Shown: positions 36,364 through 44,696, numbered from the stretch's first letter. The stretch is DNA of 64,000 nt from an uncultured Candidatus Melainabacteria bacterium (GCA_949927415.1 CATLFB010000004.1:1-64000), one strand, 5' to 3'. Program-made: numbers and translations. Notes: a model not told the origin generated them from the letters alone.

Positions 36364-36636
36364 TTCTGAGACATTTTTATCATGGCTGTTGTCCAAAGAG
36401 GCATATTCGTCATTGAAACTAAATCCCATCATCTCAGACAGGTCAAAACCGCTTAACACACCTGTTTGACCCAACCCTTCATACTTTGCGGCGAATTTTT
36501 CATCTAAAGCGTCTACTTTGTCAAAAATTGTCAAAATTTTTTCTAAGCGGGGATCGTTAGAAAAGCGCGCTTTCACCTGCTCGCGCGTTAGTTTGGCAGA
36601 ACTGATATTACTAATATCAATACCGTTATTGTCCAT
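36361..36636 (-). CDS. N-terminal piece of the broken metalloprotease gene
   Basis: 91 residues with GAAAGG before the ATG, the only piece with a natural start. Residues 14-60 are helical and charged (LTREQVKARFSNDPR). It ends at TGA, after which the same frame stays coding. The undamaged gene would run 36636 to 34139, about 830 residues. Confidence 0.6.
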   Translation of the reverse strand: MDNNGIDISNISSAKLTREQVKARFSNDPRLEKILTIFDKVDALDEKFAAKYEGLGQTGVLSGFDLSEMMGFSFNDEYASLDNSHDKNVSE

Positions 36637-36793
36637 TTTCTTAACCTTTCAGTAATTAATACTAAAAAGCTTAACGGCATTTTTGACAAAAAATTTAGTA
36701 AAACTTTAAAGAATTACGAATTGTTACAAAAATCTTGTAGCTTGAAATTTCATCATTCTTTTATTTTTTATTAATTTGAGAGAGAAAAAGCTT

Positions 36794-36997
36794 ATGAACA
36801 TAGACAAAATTCAACCAAATTACATTTTTAAAGTTGACCCTGTCAATTTTTTTGAGACGCGAAAGCAGGAGCCTGCAAAAAACAACATTTTCTCAAGCGG
36901 GCTTTTTACCGCGCAAACGAACGGTGATTTTAATCTTACTCACCCTAAAGTTGCCGGAAGTGAGACGAGTGCAAAAAAACTTGACCTGTTAGCTTAA
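36794..36997 (+). CDS. Small lineage-type protein with L-D-L-L-A tail
   Basis: 67 residues from the ATG with GAGAG upstream. Rich in Asn/Phe/Lys, ends AKKLDLLA. The next gene ends with a similar tail (ENIDFLA). A promoter-like AT stretch precedes it. No function recognised. Confidence 0.6.
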   Translation: MNIDKIQPNYIFKVDPVNFFETRKQEPAKNNIFSSGLFTAQTNGDFNLTHPKVAGSETSAKKLDLLA

Positions 36998-37083
36998 TAT
37001 TTCTTCATAAATGACGAAAATTTGACAATTTTCCCTTAGAAAATGTTTTAATATAAATATAAGGGAAATATTGAGGTACTTTC

Positions 37084-37371
37084 ATGGGTCTTTATGTAAA
37101 TAACAATCCGACACTTGCACCAATCGGCGCTGTTGCAGGTCAAAATGAAAACAACACAACACCTGCGGTTATTACAAACCAAATCCGCGTTGACAGGCTT
37201 AAAGCGGCCCAGCCTCAATTCAGAGGAACAACGCCTGCCGGAAACGATTTTAAAAATCTTTTCGGTAATTTGAAAGTTGACCTTACTTGCCCCAGAACGA
37301 AGAGTGAATTTTCCAGAGAACAGCTTTGCGGCGCTCATGTTCGTGCAGAAAACATTGATTTTTTGGCATAA
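37084..37371 (+). CDS. Small x-F-x-G-type protein with I-D-F-L-A tail
   Basis: 95 residues. Contains QFRG near residue 48, similar to the F-x-G box seen in other genes here, and KVDLTCPRTKSEFS, with two Cys. GAGGTACTTTC precedes the ATG. Its tail resembles that of the upstream small gene. Probably a member of a lineage-specific small-protein family; role unknown. Confidence 0.6.
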   Translation: MGLYVNNNPTLAPIGAVAGQNENNTTPAVITNQIRVDRLKAAQPQFRGTTPAGNDFKNLFGNLKVDLTCPRTKSEFSREQLCGAHVRAENIDFLA

Positions 37372-37426
37372 CATAAATTGCGGGCCGAAAATACGTCTCA
37401 GAGGTAAGGTTTGAGCATGTCTTAAC

Positions 37427-37588
37427 TTACAGCAAAAAGAAATTGTTCTTTGTATTTGTGCTGTAGACTAATTTTTGCGCATTAAATTGCGGGCGGTATG
37501 AAGAGACGGTTTTGTCGTTTTTCTTGTTAAAAGCGTACAGCCCGACGATTTTGTCATCATTTTTAAACAAACTTTTCAAAAATTCCAT
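37427..37588 (-). CDS. 53-residue conserved-looking small protein
   Basis: Complement strand, ATG at 37588 with AAGGA-TGTGGTAAGT ahead of it. The protein begins MEFLKSLFKNDD and ends STNTKNNFFLL. It has a basic/aromatic middle (YRPQFNAQKLVYS). Its good ribosome site and regular amino-acid use make chance unlikely. I recall similar short proteins in this lineage, without known function. Confidence 0.6.
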   Translation of the reverse strand: MEFLKSLFKNDDKIVGLYAFNKKNDKTVSSYRPQFNAQKLVYSTNTKNNFFLL

Positions 37589-37659
37589 ACTTACCACATC
37601 CTTATTTTTTGTTGTATAATTTGTTTAAGGATTACGTGAAAAAAGTCAAGGAGGTAATT

Positions 37660-37863
37660 ATGGCTCAAAAAATCAGTAAAGAAATGAACATTATGGAAAT
37701 CGTACAGACTTGTCCGGAAAGCATTGCAATTTTTCAGAAATACGGCTTAGGCTGCATCGGATGCGCTGCGGCTCACTTTGAAAACCTTGAAGCAGGCGCA
37801 AAAGTTCATGGTTTTGACCCCGATGAAATGGTTGCTGAAATTAACGCTCTTATTGAAGAATAG
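37660..37863 (+). CDS. DUF1858 redox-disulfide protein
   Basis: 67 residues from the ATG seven bases after AGGAGG. DUF1858 pattern: I-M-E-I-V, CPES (C18), YGLGCIGCAAA with C32-x-x-C35, and an acidic end. Relatives accompany hybrid-cluster (prismane) proteins and other redox enzymes and are thought to form a reversible disulfide. No such partner is in the window. A strong terminator follows. Confidence 0.85.
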   Translation: MAQKISKEMNIMEIVQTCPESIAIFQKYGLGCIGCAAAHFENLEAGAKVHGFDPDEMVAEINALIEE

Positions 37864-37902
37864 TTTTTTTGGACCAATTTGCAAATCGCTTTATAACAAA
37901 AC

Positions 37903-37933
37903 AAAAAACTCTCCTCTATCGGGAGAGTTTTTT
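37903..37933. terminator. Rho-independent terminator
   Basis: AAAAACTCTCC, loop TCTATC, GGGAGAGTTTTTT just after the DUF1858 gene. Confidence 0.85.
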
Positions 37934-37941
37934 ATAAGATT

Positions 37942-37976
37942 AAAACTCCTCAAAATCAGATTCGAGGAGTTCTTTT
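37942..37976. terminator. Second hairpin, serving the convergent minus-strand gene
   Basis: AAAACTCCTC, loop AAAATCAGATT, GAGGAGTTCTTTT. A-runs on its left arm suit termination of the minus-strand gene that ends at 38004. Confidence 0.65.
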
Positions 37977-38003
37977 AGTGTGTATCATAATATTATAGAA
38001 GTA

Positions 38004-40094
38004 TTATTTTTTCATAAAGCCGGCCATTGAAAGATTGTCGGTTTTAAAACGTGTCAAATCAGATTGAGTTTTGACATCTTTCTCTGCGGCATTTGTTTTT
38101 TCGGAATTTTGAGCCTGAGCAAGCGCAAAATCTTTGTCTGTTCTGCGTTTTGTCATTCTTTCACAGACATTTGTAAGCCAGATGATTAAGCCCGGAACAA
38201 GCAGTAATGTTGAGATGAAGCCAAATGTACTGTTGTATGTTTTTGCATGTTTCAACAAGCCGTTGTTTGCATCGAAGAGTTTGTAGAATTTAGTAATCAT
38301 ATCGCCATTTTCTGCATTTGCACTTCTCAAAGCCTGTTTTATGTCATCGACAGTTGCATCTGCAAATGATTTGCCGGCGTATTTAGTAACAATTTCATCA
38401 ACTGCAGCTTTAATCTTTTTGTCATGAGCAAATGCTTTTTTAACATTTCCGCCGCTGTTTTCGATGAATTCAACAAATCCGTTTACGCCGTCTTTATATT
38501 TTTCAATAGCAGTGTATTTTGAATCCAATTGTTTGCTCGAAAGCACCGTATGGCGTGTATCTGACGGATTCAAATAGTCGATGGCTTTCTGGAAAACATT
38601 TCTGCCTTCCATATCTTTTCTGTTCAAGGCAAGGCCTGTAAGTTTCGTAAATCCATCCGAGAATAGTCTTGCAAGCGCTTTTGCACCGAACAGCAACGCT
38701 GTAAATGCAGTAAAGTCACGAACTACAACTTCGCCGTATTCATACTTGTCAGAAGCATGCAAAAGCCTTGGAGGAATACAGAAGCCATACAACAAGAATG
38801 GCATTGCTTTTCCTGAAATTACGGGCCCGTTAAGTTCAAACATATCAGAAACTGATTTTGCATTCTTTCCGTTAAATACTTTTTCTCCCGTAGATTGAAG
38901 GAATGATGCCATACCTGTAAACGGCACGTCTTTTACGTTTGCATCTTTCCTGGCGTCAGTTTTTCCTGCAGCTTTATCTTGAGTTTTCTCAACGGCTTTT
39001 TCTTCCGGAGCATTGGCAGCTTTAGCGGCTGCTGTGCCTTTTAATGCCGGATTTTGACCGTTTGTGCCTAAATTGTATAATTTCGGAATCTGGGTGTAGA
39101 ATGCCGCAACAGCCGCAAAAATACCAAGGTTTGTCAAAACTCTTGAACCCATTCTGCGTTTTGTGAAGTTTTTAACGATTTCTTCAACATTTTCTGCTGT
39201 CATGTTGTCTTTTAGGGCTTTTCTGGTATTTTTTACCGCATCGCCAAAATAATCGCTCATTGCGTTTGCAAATTCACCGATTGCGCCCCCGTTAACTTTG
39301 CCTTCAGATGTCGTGAATTTTACGGCTAATTCATCAACAGCTCCGCCAATACGGCTCTTTCGAAGTTCCATATAAGCATCTTCAACTGTTCCGATTTCTG
39401 CAATCTTTGCCGCGCGTTCTTTTTTCTTTAAAGTTTTGTCAGCTTTTACGGCTTCAATCTTTATTTGTCTTGAGGCAAAATCATCAGCAATTTTATTAAT
39501 TTCAGCTTCTGTCATTTTTTCAGAAGCAGGAAGTGCATCGTTGATACTTCTTTTAATTACATCTGTAAAACCTTCTTTATAAAATGCTGATTTTACAGAA
39601 TTTATACCGTCTTCTTTGCCGGCTTTTATTTGGTCAAAATTAGTTTTTGCAAATTCTGTAAAAGGTTTTTGCAAACCGTCGAGATAGTTCAGTTTAACAT
39701 TATTTCCGCGTCCGAAGTGCTTATTTATAACACCGAGCATTCCAAGCGGAATAAGAAATGCACTCGGGCCGGTTATCATTTCGCGAAGAAATTCTTTGCG
39801 CGCATTCGCCCAGTTATATTCACGAACCTGTTTTCCGTTCTCATCTAATACCGGATTTCCGTTCTCATCAGTCTTTTTGCTTCCGCGCAATAACCCTTTG
39901 CTTACACGCGGCGTAATAAATCCAAGACCGTCCTGAATAATAAACGAAACAGCATAACCGCCTTTATCTATAAAATCCATTGTGCCCACAATAGGATTCA
40001 CGGCACCTTTGAATGCTACCTGATTCTGTTTTGTATTATTTGCAACACGATTGTTTTTTCTGTCCGGTAATGAATTTAATCTCTGAATTGACAT
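38004..40094 (-). CDS. Large membrane protein with V-A-F-K-G box, unknown function
   Basis: 696 residues. VAFKG at ~26-30, then a helical entry region, hydrophobic segments near 110-130, ~325-345 (LTNLGIFAAVAAFYTQIP), ~430-450, ~470-490 and 655-680, with charged coiled-coil stretches between and an Ala/Lys low-complexity linker (~355-395). The style matches the 353-residue gene at 20346 and the 1127-residue gene at 47861. AGGGAC precedes the ATG. It stands alone; function unknown. Confidence 0.65.
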   Translation of the reverse strand: MSIQRLNSLPDRKNNRVANNTKQNQVAFKGAVNPIVGTMDFIDKGGYAVSFIIQDGLGFITPRVSKGLLRGSKKTDENGNPVLDENGKQVREYNWANARKEFLREMITGPSAFLIPLGMLGVINKHFGRGNNVKLNYLDGLQKPFTEFAKTNFDQIKAGKEDGINSVKSAFYKEGFTDVIKRSINDALPASEKMTEAEINKIADDFASRQIKIEAVKADKTLKKKERAAKIAEIGTVEDAYMELRKSRIGGAVDELAVKFTTSEGKVNGGAIGEFANAMSDYFGDAVKNTRKALKDNMTAENVEEIVKNFTKRRMGSRVLTNLGIFAAVAAFYTQIPKLYNLGTNGQNPALKGTAAAKAANAPEEKAVEKTQDKAAGKTDARKDANVKDVPFTGMASFLQSTGEKVFNGKNAKSVSDMFELNGPVISGKAMPFLLYGFCIPPRLLHASDKYEYGEVVVRDFTAFTALLFGAKALARLFSDGFTKLTGLALNRKDMEGRNVFQKAIDYLNPSDTRHTVLSSKQLDSKYTAIEKYKDGVNGFVEFIENSGGNVKKAFAHDKKIKAAVDEIVTKYAGKSFADATVDDIKQALRSANAENGDMITKFYKLFDANNGLLKHAKTYNSTFGFISTLLLVPGLIIWLTNVCERMTKRRTDKDFALAQAQNSEKTNAAEKDVKTQSDLTRFKTDNLSMAGFMKK

Positions 40095-40358
40095 GTCCCT
40101 GCTTTATTTTCTACTGAATACTACACACATACTATTTAAAAAACTTTTAATAAACATTTATTGCCCTTTTCGTCACAATTGTATAAAAAAGTTAACATAG
40201 AAAAGTTTTTGACGTAAATGTAATTTTAAAAGATTAAGTGTAATTATTATACTTAATCCGGCGGAATTTTTCAAGCAATTTACTACAATTATAACAATTT
40301 TATTCACATTTCTTTACAAATCCGGCACAATTAAAACCGGCATAAAGATTCAAAACAT

Positions 40359-40387
40359 TTGACAGCGCGCTCTTTTCGGGTTATCAT
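40359..40387 (+). promoter_or_regulatory. Promoter giving a leaderless trmFO transcript
   Basis: A perfect TTGACA (40359-40364), 17-base spacer and TATCAT (40382-40387). ATG follows only six bases later, so the predicted first transcribed base is the A of the start codon; no ribosome site is possible. Confidence 0.75.
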
Positions 40388-40393
40388 ACAGCC

Positions 40394-41698
40394 ATGGAAG
40401 CAACAGTTATCGGTGCCGGATTAGCCGGCTCAGAAGCAGCTTTGCAGCTGGCAAAAAGAGGAATAAAAGTTAACTTATACGAAATGCGCCCTAAAAAAAC
40501 TACAGGTGCGCATGTAAGCGAAAACTGCGCGGAATTTGTATGTTCGAACAGTTTAGGCTCATTTGATATTACAAACGCAAGCGGGCTTTTGAAAAAAGAG
40601 ATGGAACTTTTAGGGGGCGAATTAATTAAAATTGCTTATGAGTGCAGGGTTCCGGCAGGAAATGCGTTAGCGATTGACCGCGAAGGTTTTTCACAAAAAG
40701 TTACTCAAAAAATAGAAGAAAACCCGAACATCACACTCATTCGTGAAGAAATTTCAGAAATTCCAAACTCCCCGGCGATAATGGCATCAGGACCTTTGAC
40801 GAGTTCTGAGCTTGCTAAAAATATCAAAAATTTCACAAAAAGTGAACATTTATACTTTTTTGACGCAATTGCGCCTATTGTTGAGGCTGAAAGCATAAAT
40901 TTTGACATTGCGTTCTGGCAAAACCGTTATAACAAGGGGGATGCGGAATACATCAACTGTCCGATGAACAAAGAGCAGTATGAAAAATTTTATAAGATAT
41001 TAACAAACGCGCCGCGGATTGAGTTAAAAGAGTTTGAAAAAAATGCGAAGTTTTTTGAAAGTTGTCTTCCTGTCGAAGTTTTGGCTTCACGCGGAGTTGA
41101 CACTTTGCGCTTCGGGCCGATGAAACCAATCGGGCTGGTTGATCCGAGAACCAATGAAGAAAACTATGCTGTTGTACAGCTGCGTCAGGACAATTCGGCA
41201 AAAACGCTTTTTAACCTTGTCGGATTTCAAACCAATTTAAAATGGGGCAGCCAGAAGGAACTGATTCATTCAATTCCCGGGCTTGAAGAGGCGTCTATTG
41301 TAAGATACGGGGTGATGCACCGAAACACGTTTATTAATTCGCCAAAAGTTTTAAACCCGACAATGCAAACGCGCGAAAGAAATGATTTATTCTTTGCCGG
41401 CCAGCTTACAGGTACGGAAGGTTATACAGAATCAATTGCCTCAGGCCTTCTGGCAGGCATAAATATGGCGCGCTATCTGATGGGCGAAGAACTTTTAGAA
41501 CTTCCGACAACAACAATGCTCGGCGCTTTAACTCATTATATAACTGACTCTGCGCATGAAAAATTTCAGCCGATAAATTCAAACTGGGGAATAGTTGATT
41601 CTATTGAGTTGCCGAAAAAAGAGCGCAAAAACAAAAAATTAAAAGCCGAACTTCTTTCAAACCGGTCACTTGAAGCTATTTCAACTTTTTGCTCATAA
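40394..41698 (+). CDS. trmFO: Folate-dependent tRNA U54 methyltransferase TrmFO
   Basis: 434 residues, typical length. TrmFO makes 5-methyluridine at position 54 of tRNAs using methylenetetrahydrofolate and FAD. Seen: the FAD-binding GAGLAGSEAA (7-16), YEMRPKKTTGAH, CSNSLGS, GALTSSE-like ASGPLTSS, LFFAGQLTGTEGYTESIASGL and a Cys-bearing catalytic region. The start codon is defined by the promoter six bases upstream. Its 3' end overlaps the convergent DUF6485 gene by 23 bases. Confidence 0.95.
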   Translation: MEATVIGAGLAGSEAALQLAKRGIKVNLYEMRPKKTTGAHVSENCAEFVCSNSLGSFDITNASGLLKKEMELLGGELIKIAYECRVPAGNALAIDREGFSQKVTQKIEENPNITLIREEISEIPNSPAIMASGPLTSSELAKNIKNFTKSEHLYFFDAIAPIVEAESINFDIAFWQNRYNKGDAEYINCPMNKEQYEKFYKILTNAPRIELKEFEKNAKFFESCLPVEVLASRGVDTLRFGPMKPIGLVDPRTNEENYAVVQLRQDNSAKTLFNLVGFQTNLKWGSQKELIHSIPGLEEASIVRYGVMHRNTFINSPKVLNPTMQTRERNDLFFAGQLTGTEGYTESIASGLLAGINMARYLMGEELLELPTTTMLGALTHYITDSAHEKFQPINSNWGIVDSIELPKKERKNKKLKAELLSNRSLEAISTFCS

Positions 41699-41876
41699 CT
41701 TCAATAAAATACTCAATTGAGCGGTCATAAGTTTTTTCAGCATCTGAAGGGAAAAAACATCCGGGGATTTGGCCCTTTTCGCGGTGATGAGATACGCAAA
41801 GGCAGCAGATTCCGCGGTTTGAACAGCCTGCCGTGCAAGTACAGCCCTTCAGATTTTCAGATTTCCTGCATTCCAT
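41676..41876 (-). CDS. Cys-rich DUF6485-like protein
   Basis: 66 residues, eight Cys, with GC-T-CTAGCS, GICCLCVSHHR and PGCFFP then EKTYDRSIE, the DUF6485 pattern. Likely a small metal- or zinc-ribbon-like protein. AAGGAG precedes the ATG. It overlaps trmFO by 23 bases on the opposite strand. Confidence 0.8.
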   Translation of the reverse strand: MECRKSENLKGCTCTAGCSNRGICCLCVSHHREKGQIPGCFFPSDAEKTYDRSIEYFIEVMSKKLK

Positions 41877-41891
41877 ATTAATAACTCCTTA

Positions 41892-42560
41892 TTAAACGGT
41901 TTTATCAAGATTGTTTTGTACTGATTTATCAGACTTTTTCTCAAGCCCCAAAATACGAAGAGCCGGATGGATAAACGCATGCGACACTTGCGGTGCAAAC
42001 ACGGCAAGCCCGAATACCGAACCTATAATATTTCCGAGTTCAATAGCCCCTTTCAAAACCGGAAATTTATTCGGTCCGCCGTTTCCATCCGGCTTTTGAA
42101 GTTCTGTGAGCATAGACGCGTCGTATTCATCTTTTACAAGCTGTCTTCTGACATTTCCGGTCTCGTCAACAACAGATGTGCCTTTGATTTCTTTTCCAAG
42201 CGTTTGAATTCTGTTTGTGTGAGTCGTATCGCAAAGCTTCAAATAATGATTGTACTGCTTGAGAGATGAAAAATTACCAATATCAGTTTTTTCAAAAGTT
42301 TTTTGCGCAAGCTTAAATGCACCATGCTTAAACACAGGAACAACCAGCGCCGCATAAACTAACAAACATGTTGCCTGATATAAAAACTCTTTTGCCGCCG
42401 CATATCGTTTTGTATCCTCGCTGATTTCGTTATCAATCAGGATAAATCCCGGACGGCCTATAGCTTTCAGGGTTGTTTCAAGCATTACCTGCGAATTTGT
42501 ATTTGAGGTAATGTTGCTCAGCGAATTTCCCGTTAAGATTTTTCCGACACCATTTATCAT
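41892..42560 (-). CDS. Membrane protein, paralogue of the upstream gene
   Basis: 222 residues. A LKAIGRPGFILID motif near 33-45 matches LKNIC.. VKGICRPSFTMMD in the next gene upstream, followed by a common D-T-K-x-Y-A-A-x-E stretch and a hydrophobic segment (~68-85). A second hydrophobic stretch lies at ~185-205. Its ATG overlaps the TGA of the upstream gene by four bases, so the two are translationally coupled. Function unknown. Confidence 0.65.
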   Translation of the reverse strand: MINGVGKILTGNSLSNITSNTNSQVMLETTLKAIGRPGFILIDNEISEDTKRYAAAKEFLYQATCLLVYAALVVPVFKHGAFKLAQKTFEKTDIGNFSSLKQYNHYLKLCDTTHTNRIQTLGKEIKGTSVVDETGNVRRQLVKDEYDASMLTELQKPDGNGGPNKFPVLKGAIELGNIIGSVFGLAVFAPQVSHAFIHPALRILGLEKKSDKSVQNNLDKTV

Positions 42561-43108
42561 ACGCCGCCTACTTTCATGCCGAATTCAGGCCTGCTTGAAA
42601 ATGTTTGAAGATTTGGACGCTTGACATCTGTTGATGCGACAACTGCACTGCGCGCCGGAATTTCAATATGTTCTGAGGCGGATGTTACATCAAGTTTTTT
42701 GATTTTCTTTTTCTCAGGGACTCCGTCATGGTAAAAAGTTCCCATAATAGGTTTAATAACAGCAGAACACAATCCGGGAATAACAAACAGAGCCGCCGTA
42801 CAAACGCCTAAAAACATCGCATTTTTAGCACCTTTTTTCTGAAGGTCTTTTGGAAGATGTTTTTGCGCGGCCTTTGCAGACAATTCACCCAGAGCCCAAT
42901 ATACAGGTATTGCGATAAGTTCGGTCAGGCCTTCGCGAATAGCCGTGTATTTTTTCGTCTTGGGGTCTTCTTTTTTGTCCATCATCGTGAATGACGGACG
43001 GCAGATTCCTTTCACCGCCGCTATTGCCATCACAACATAGGTCGGTTTGTTGTTCTCTCCAAGATTTTTACATATATTTTTTAATTTTGTTGTTATATCT
43101 GCTTTCAT
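42557..43108 (-). CDS. Membrane protein, first of a coupled paralogue pair
   Basis: 183 residues. GICRPSFTMMD near 34-44, then T-K-K-Y-T-A-I-R-E, a hydrophobic segment (~63-75) and a stronger one (~100-120), and a Pro/Ser-rich tail. The weak GGAAAC is the only ribosome-site candidate. The pair resembles other multi-copy membrane proteins in this window. Function unknown. Confidence 0.65.
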   Translation of the reverse strand: MKADITTKLKNICKNLGENNKPTYVVMAIAAVKGICRPSFTMMDKKEDPKTKKYTAIREGLTELIAIPVYWALGELSAKAAQKHLPKDLQKKGAKNAMFLGVCTAALFVIPGLCSAVIKPIMGTFYHDGVPEKKKIKKLDVTSASEHIEIPARSAVVASTDVKRPNLQTFSSRPEFGMKVGGV

Positions 43109-43205
43109 GTTTCCGTCGGTTTTTAAAACCCGTGAAAAAAATTTTTTGCCACCAAAAAGAATTTTATTACAAATATTAATATTTGCAACCGTTTAGGTAA
43201 AAAAT

Positions 43206-43234
43206 GAACTTTTGGAATTTTAATTCGTTATAAT
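43206..43234 (+). promoter_or_regulatory. Promoter of the anti-sigma/ECF operon
   Basis: GAACTT (43206-43211), a 17-base spacer and TATAAT (43229-43234). GAACTT is the usual ECF -35 core, which would fit autoregulation, though the -10 looks sigma-70-like. AGAGG then precedes the first ATG. Confidence 0.5.
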
Positions 43235-43252
43235 GGTATAGAGGTTACAAAA

Positions 43253-43597
43253 ATGAAAGACAAATGCAAAAAATACGAAACTTTATTCACATTTGCAGAT
43301 GAAGAAACTTTAAATGAGCATCTTGCAATTTGCGAAGACTGCCGGGAAGAGCAGGCAAAAATGGACAGGGTTTCGGAATTAATCAGCGAAGTAAAGCCTT
43401 TTTACAAGAAGAAAAAGTCAGCCTTCAATCATTTGAAAGTTGCATGCATACTTTTCGCACTTGTTATAGGCGGCGCTTCAATAGGTGTAGTAGGGAAAAA
43501 TCAGGATTTAACGGATTACATACGCTACGGCGAGACGCTCAGCGCGGAAGACTTGGGATTTCCTGTTGATTCCTACGGTTTTTTACTGGTGGAATAA
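43253..43597 (+). CDS. Membrane anti-sigma factor with zinc-finger motif
   Basis: 114 residues. H-x-x-x-C-x-x-C (HLAICEDC) near 24-31 is the zf-HC2 zinc-binding motif of anti-sigma factors. One membrane helix covers about 63-83, leaving a short periplasmic tail. It would hold the adjacent ECF sigma factor inactive at the membrane. Its TAA overlaps the sigma ATG by one base (TAATG), so they are coupled. Being first in the operon is unusual but known. Confidence 0.82.
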   Translation: MKDKCKKYETLFTFADEETLNEHLAICEDCREEQAKMDRVSELISEVKPFYKKKKSAFNHLKVACILFALVIGGASIGVVGKNQDLTDYIRYGETLSAEDLGFPVDSYGFLLVE

Positions 43598-44097
43598 TGA
43601 ATCTTAACGAAATAATCAAAAACAACAAGCACAATGTTAAAAATATCATAAAACTAATCACCAGAGAGGAAGTAAACGAAGATTTAGAACAGGAAGTTTA
43701 CATAAAAGTCTGGAAAAATGCCGAAAAGTACAAAGAACAAGGCTCTTTTTCAGGCTGGATAAAAACTATTGCAAAAAATGTTTCAAAGGATTACCTGAAA
43801 TCTTCCTACAGAAAAAAACAGGACCTTACAACAAGTGATGACAACGTGCTGATGCTGGTGAAGGACAACAAATCAACTCCGGAGAAAAAGCTTCTTCAAA
43901 CAGAACGGCAAAAACAAATAACAAAAGCAATTGAAGAATTAAAACCAAAGTTCAAAGATGTAATATTACTTTGCGAAATAGAAGGCTTGAGTTACGAAGA
44001 GTGTTCAATAAAACTCAAATGCCCTTTAGGAACAGTCAAATCAAGACTTTATAACGCGAAAAAAGAATTATCGGAAAAGTTAGAGAATTTAATGTAA
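43597..44097 (+). CDS. ECF-type RNA polymerase sigma factor
   Basis: 166 residues, typical ECF size. Region 2 (~10-70) holds EDLEQEVYIKVWKN and FSGWIKTIAKNVSKDYLK; region 4 (~108-160) has LPxxFKDVILL-type KPKFKDVILLCEIEGLSYEE and the LGTVKSRLYNAKKEL recognition helix. It would direct RNA polymerase to stress promoters when released from the anti-sigma factor encoded just upstream. The Spy-like gene follows by 14 bases in the same operon, suggesting an envelope or metal signal. Confidence 0.9.
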   Translation: MNLNEIIKNNKHNVKNIIKLITREEVNEDLEQEVYIKVWKNAEKYKEQGSFSGWIKTIAKNVSKDYLKSSYRKKQDLTTSDDNVLMLVKDNKSTPEKKLLQTERQKQITKAIEELKPKFKDVILLCEIEGLSYEECSIKLKCPLGTVKSRLYNAKKELSEKLENLM

Positions 44098-44111
44098 AGA
44101 AAGGACAAAAA

Positions 44112-44696
44112 ATGATTAGAAAAAGTTTAATTTTAGCGGCCCTGTTCGCATTCACACTCACTGGCGTAAACGCTGCCGAAACAACAGCAGCACCTCAATC
44201 AAAAGCGCCTGCACCGTCTCAAACTCTTCTGCCGGAAAGACCTGAGCCGAAAGGCCCGCACTTTGATGGTCAAAGACCGCCTTGTCCGAAAGCAAGAGCT
44301 GAATTTGAAAAAAGACTTAAATTAACAGAAGAACAAAAAGAACTCGCATTACAAAGCCGCATGAAAGGCTTTGAAGAGATGAAGCCTATAATGGAAAAAA
44401 TGCGTGCATTAAAAATGGAAAAAGAAGCTGTGCTTCGCTCACGCATAGCAGTTCAGATGCAGCAGGAAAAAATCGCCGAAATCGATGCCAAAATAAAAGA
44501 CTTAAGAAAACAAGCGCATGAACTGAGACTTAAAAACATGAAAGAGTTTGAAGCAATTCTCACCGACAAACAGAAAAAAGAATTCAAAAAAATGAAGGAA
44601 GAAGGCAGAAAAAACTTTGAGAAAGCAAAGAACACATGCAGAAAAGCCTGCAAATGCACTTGCCCGATGAATCCGCCAAGACCGGAAGTAAAATAA
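44112..44696 (+). CDS. Spy/CnrX-like periplasmic LTxxQ protein with Cys-rich tail
   Basis: 194 residues. Signal peptide 1-20 (VNAAE), a Pro-rich stretch, then KLTEEQKEL and long charged helices with a second LTDKQKKEFKKM motif: the Spy/CpxP/CnrX fold. The tail has CRKACKCTCP, four Cys that could bind metal. The order anti-sigma, ECF sigma, LTxxQ protein recalls the CnrYXH cobalt/nickel system, where CnrX senses metal in the periplasm. The actual signal is unknown. AAGGAC precedes the ATG. Confidence 0.82.
   Translation: MIRKSLILAALFAFTLTGVNAAETTAAPQSKAPAPSQTLLPERPEPKGPHFDGQRPPCPKARAEFEKRLKLTEEQKELALQSRMKGFEEMKPIMEKMRALKMEKEAVLRSRIAVQMQQEKIAEIDAKIKDLRKQAHELRLKNMKEFEAILTDKQKKEFKKMKEEGRKNFEKAKNTCRKACKCTCPMNPPRPEVK

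Noticed and set aside
41676..41698. Mis-called overlap between trmFO and the Cys-rich gene
   Set aside because: Both ends are supported by strong family patterns; a 23-base convergent overlap is acceptable.
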